A DNA stretch of 64,000 bases, from NCBI GenBank assembly GCA_963756525.1, contig CAVWNR010000001.1:310001-374000 (forward strand), given 5' to 3'. Positions 61,219 to 64,000 of this stretch are shown in pieces; position 1 is the stretch's first letter; each line of letters opens with the position of its first letter. The DNA is from CAVWNR01 sp963756525. GTDB lineage: Bacteria; Actinomycetota; Actinomycetes; Mycobacteriales; Jatrophihabitantaceae. A model generated the notes under the pieces. It saw nothing but the letters and a program-made list of their open reading frames with translations. It had not been told where the DNA came from and ran no database searches. The translations under genes and the position numbers were made by a program.

Positions 61219-62310
61219 ATGAAGCTACCCGTCATGCCGCCCATCGCCCCGATGCTCGCGAAGGCCGTGACCACGATCCCGCCCGGCGCGTCCTACGAAC
61301 CGAAATGGGATGGATTCAGGTCACTGGTCTTCCGTGACGGCGACGAGGTGGAGCTGGGCAGCCGCAAGGAACGGCCGATGACCCGCTACTTCCCCGAACT
61401 GGTCGAGGCGATCAAGGCCGAGCTACCCGACCGCTGCGTCGTCGACGGTGAGATCGTGATCGCCACCGACGCCGGCCTGGACTTCGAGGCCCTGCAACAG
61501 CGGATCCACCCGGCGAACTCGCGGGTGACGATGCTGGCCGAGAAGACACCCGCGTCGTTCATCGCCTTCGACCTGCTCGCGCTCCGCGACGACGACTACA
61601 CCGACCGGCCGTTCGCCGAACGCCGCGCCGCACTCGTGCAGGCATTGGACAGGGCTGGCAGCTCGGTGCACGTCACCCCGGCCACGACCGAGCTGGCGAC
61701 GGCGCGACGGTGGTTCACCGAATTCGAAGGCGCCGGCCTGGACGGCGTAATCGCCAAGCCGCTGGACGTCACCTACCAGCAGGACAAACGGGTGATGTTC
61801 AAGATCAAGCACGAGCGCACCGCCGACTGCGTGCTCGCCGGGTTCCGCTGGCACAAGACCTCGACCGAGGAGCGCCCGCTGATCGGCTCGCTGCTGCTCG
61901 GCCTGTACAACGACGAGAACAAGCTGCAACACGTCGGCGTCGTCGGCGCGTTCACCGCCGAGCGCCGCGCGCAGCTCGTCGGCGAACTGGAGCCGCTGCG
62001 GCTGCGCGACGGCGAAGCGCACCCTTGGTCGGAATGGGCGAACGCTGAGGCGCACCAGGGCCAGCGGCTGCCCGGCGCGGTGAGCCGGTGGAACGCCCAG
62101 AAGGACCTGTCGTTCATCCCGTTGCGCCCGGAGCGCGTTCTCGAGGTCAAGTACGAGCACATGGAAGGCACTCGTTTCCGGCACCTCGCCCACTTCGTCC
62201 GCTGGCGCGACGACCGCACCCCCGAGTCCTGCACCTACGAACAGCTCGAACAGCCGGTCACCTTCGAGTTGAACGACATCGTCCCAGGCCTGGGACAAGT
62301 CCCGGGCTGA
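61219..62310 (+). CDS. ligC: ATP-dependent DNA ligase (LigC)
   Basis: 363 aa. Nucleotidyltransferase motifs: I YEPKWDGFR (Lys29 adenylated), Ia SRKERPMTRYFPEL, III CVVDGEIVIA and FIAFDLLAL, IV GLDGVIAKPLD, V MFKIKHERTADCVLAGFRWHK. An OB-fold C-terminal domain follows. Length and motif spacing match LigC, the small actinobacterial ATP ligase. With the LigD-type polymerase domain 4 kb upstream it suggests a dispersed end-joining set. Confidence 0.94.
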   Translation: MKLPVMPPIAPMLAKAVTTIPPGASYEPKWDGFRSLVFRDGDEVELGSRKERPMTRYFPELVEAIKAELPDRCVVDGEIVIATDAGLDFEALQQRIHPANSRVTMLAEKTPASFIAFDLLALRDDDYTDRPFAERRAALVQALDRAGSSVHVTPATTELATARRWFTEFEGAGLDGVIAKPLDVTYQQDKRVMFKIKHERTADCVLAGFRWHKTSTEERPLIGSLLLGLYNDENKLQHVGVVGAFTAERRAQLVGELEPLRLRDGEAHPWSEWANAEAHQGQRLPGAVSRWNAQKDLSFIPLRPERVLEVKYEHMEGTRFRHLAHFVRWRDDRTPESCTYEQLEQPVTFELNDIVPGLGQVPG

Positions 62311-62511
62311 CGTCGGCGATGCCGCACTCGGCGATCCGCTTGCCGACAGCGTCGGTCGACGGCTTCCACCGGGTTGGTCGGCACCCCGCCTTCCCGGCCC
62401 GCACCCGAGCGGCACCGTTCACCGACACGGCGTCCCCTCGAACGCAAAGGAAGATCCTGTCCGATAACGGATCCGCGAGCGAGGCGTTCGGCCGGCTGTG
62501 ACACTGAGGTC

Positions 62512-63396
62512 GTGTCGAGCGGTGTGGACGAGTCGGTGCTGGCCGCTGAGCGGCGCGTCGGGTACTGCTTGTACAACCGTGGGGCGGCTCGCCGAGCGCT
62601 CTTTCAATACGGCACCCCCGGCACCCGATGGTTGTCGCCTCAGCTGATCGCTGCGGCGGGATCTGCGGGGTTCGAACTGCTGGTGATCGACCGTCCTGGC
62701 TACGGGGCCACCAGTCGGCGGCCGGGCCGGCGAATCGTGGACGTTCTCGGTGATGTGCGCACGGTGCTGGACGCTGTGGGCTGGGATCGTTTCACGGTGT
62801 GGGGTGGCTCTGGCGGAGCGCCGCATGCCTTGGCGATCGCAGCCCGGCTGCCTGATCGAGTGACGGCCTGCGCGAGCGTCGTCGGCTTGGCCCCGCATGA
62901 TGCGCCGGGGCTGCAGTGGTACGCCGGGATGTCGCCGGGCAACGTCGAGGAGTTCCAGGCCGCGGCCCGAGGAGAGCACGTCTACCGCCCGCTTGTGCAG
63001 CGTCTGGCTGCCGATGCGCTGGCCAGCGTCGAGGCGGGCGGCAGTCAGGTCGCAGGCGATTACCAGCTACCCGAGGTCGACCGCCGCGCCCTCGCGGCCC
63101 GGCACGCGGAGGACGGCTACCTCGAGCGGATGATCCTCACCTACCGGCACGGAGTCGACGGGTGGATCGACGACTGCATCGCCTTGACCCGGCCATGGGG
63201 CTTCGAGTTGTCGGAGCTCACCGCGCCGACCAGCGTCTGGTACGGCACCGCCGATGTTCTCGCCTCCCGCGACCACCACGAGTACCTGCTTTCGGCCCTG
63301 CCCGGCGCTCGACGCCGCGAACTGCGCGGCGGCCACGTCCTGGACAGCCGGGATCTCGCCGCGATCTACGACTGGCTCGCAGATCCGACTCGCTAG
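62512..63396 (+). CDS. Alpha/beta-hydrolase fold protein
   Basis: 294 aa, GTG start; a second GTG four codons downstream is alternative. Fold: VIDRPGYGATSRRPGR, nucleophile FTVWGGSGGAPHALAIAARLPDRV (Ser in GGSGG), acid near TSVWYGTADVLA, His in LRGGHVLDSRDLAAIYDWL. The GGSGG elbow departs from the common GxSxG only in the small residues. It is typical of soluble hydrolases/haloperoxidase-like enzymes of unknown substrate. Confidence 0.87.
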   Translation: MSSGVDESVLAAERRVGYCLYNRGAARRALFQYGTPGTRWLSPQLIAAAGSAGFELLVIDRPGYGATSRRPGRRIVDVLGDVRTVLDAVGWDRFTVWGGSGGAPHALAIAARLPDRVTACASVVGLAPHDAPGLQWYAGMSPGNVEEFQAAARGEHVYRPLVQRLAADALASVEAGGSQVAGDYQLPEVDRRALAARHAEDGYLERMILTYRHGVDGWIDDCIALTRPWGFELSELTAPTSVWYGTADVLASRDHHEYLLSALPGARRRELRGGHVLDSRDLAAIYDWLADPTR

Positions 63397-63539
63397 CCCG
63401 TTCGTCCTACGACCCGGCGGTCGCCGATCCGAGCGCGCCCGTCTATCGGGCAGTTGGAGCTCAGTCCGGTGACCGCTCGTCGGACACCCCGGCAGAGATC
63501 AGTGGTGGAGCCGATCCGAGGTCCTGCGCCGGCGCGGCG

Positions 63540-64000
63540 TCAGCCGGGGAGCGCGTAGCGGCAGAACAGCGCGCCGTCCTCCTCGAGCAGACCGGCCAGC
63601 CGCATGCCCAGCGGAGGGTGCGCCCACGGGGCGCCCGCGCTCACCCGGCCGGCGCCCGGGCCGGCCAGCAGCGGCGAGACGGTGAGGCAGAGCTCGTCCA
63701 CGAGTCCAGCCTCGGTCAGGCAGCCGAACAGCAGCGGGCCGCCCTCGCAGAGCACTCGCCGGTGCCCGCGCGCGGCCAGCGCGGCCATCCCCTCGGCGAG
63801 GTTGACATCCTCGTCACCGCAGACCAGCACCTCCGCCACCTCGTGCAACGCGGCCCCGGACTCGGTATCGGATGCGGCGCAGGTGAGCACGATCGTGCGG
63901 GCGTCGGCGTCGGCGCCGGTGAACAGCTTCCCGGACGGGTCCAGGCGCAGCGACTGGCTCACGACGACGATCGGCAGCGCCTCGGCCAGCCCGTGCTCGC
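63540..64000 (-). CDS. Pyrimidine reductase-like protein (RibD C-terminal domain), 5' truncated by window
   Basis: At least 153 aa; the frame runs off the right edge (…EHGLAEALPIVVVSQSLRLD) so the N-terminus is missing. Reductase fold: IVLTCAASD, then RVLCEGGPLLFGCLTEAGLVDELCLTVSPLLAG, the NADPH/substrate Gly motif (EGGP) shared with RibD-type reductases. The protein ends in a short Cys-Arg-Tyr strand. Possibly a riboflavin-pathway or related reductase; other riboflavin genes are not visible. Confidence 0.85.
   Translation of the reverse strand, partial: EHGLAEALPIVVVSQSLRLDPSGKLFTGADADARTIVLTCAASDTESGAALHEVAEVLVCGDEDVNLAEGMAALAARGHRRVLCEGGPLLFGCLTEAGLVDELCLTVSPLLAGPGAGRVSAGAPWAHPPLGMRLAGLLEEDGALFCRYALPG

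Overview
The window is high-GC chromosomal DNA from an actinobacterium. Several families are essentially restricted to that phylum (DUF3039, DUF3099, DUF3093, DUF3710, DUF3159, DUF3000, DUF4192, DUF4193, DUF7455, a Cei-like LytR_C protein, a DinB/TIGR03083 mycothiol-type enzyme), GTG starts are frequent, and the haem genes belong to the coproporphyrin (HemY/HemQ) route. From memory, much of 10.5-38.8 kb follows the Mycobacterium tuberculosis order ideR - sigB - DUF3099/DUF3039/YihY - sigA - ppgK - suhB - cei - DUF4193 - DUF3093 - dut - DUF3710 - DUF3159 - ceoC/ceoB - rRNA methyltransferase - dxs - rnd - DUF3000 - hemE - hemY - hemQ, with msrB (54.7 kb) normally following hemQ. The organism is not a Mycobacterium: several genes are inserted or missing. 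I cannot name the genus.

Layout. 0-6 kb: a MacAB-like ABC export operon (adaptor, ATPase, permease, lipoprotein, second adaptor). 6-12.3 kb: Nudix/NYN-like fusion, hypothetical genes, an unpaired gltD, ideR, a rhodanese. 12.4-21 kb: sigB with a convincing ECF/SigR-type promoter, dtd, small DUF genes, a CGNR regulator/EamA pair, a truncated peptidase remnant, sigA, ppgK. 21-31.4 kb: suhB, cei, DUF genes, dut, potassium-channel regulatory subunits, an RNA methyltransferase and dxs. 31.4-33.4 kb: a two-component system lying between dxs and rnd. 33.4-38.8 kb: rnd/DUF3000/zinc-ribbon divergent from hemE-hemY-hemQ.

38.8-54.7 kb is an accessory island between hemQ and msrB. It holds a PD-(D/E)XK-like nuclease divergent from a uracil-DNA-glycosylase-like protein, a RecQ helicase fused to a phosphoribosyltransferase-like domain, and two type II toxin-antitoxin loci related by a ~610-bp direct duplication. 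The duplication has created a toxin-antitoxin chimera and a frameshifted toxin copy. Between the repeats lie a MarR-hydrolase operon, an MFS transporter with a C-terminal cyclic-nucleotide-binding domain facing a class III cyclase-like DUF2652 gene, and a dihydrofolate-reductase-like gene. Beyond the second TA locus lie an arylsulfatase and an acyl-CoA dehydrogenase. 54.7-64 kb returns to housekeeping and metabolic genes: msrB, a LigD-type polymerase domain and LigC ligase (end-joining repair), DMT transporters, a secreted TAP-type peptidase lipoprotein, hydrolases, and a RibD-like reductase cut by the window end.

No rRNA, tRNA, CRISPR array, transposase or integrase was recognised.
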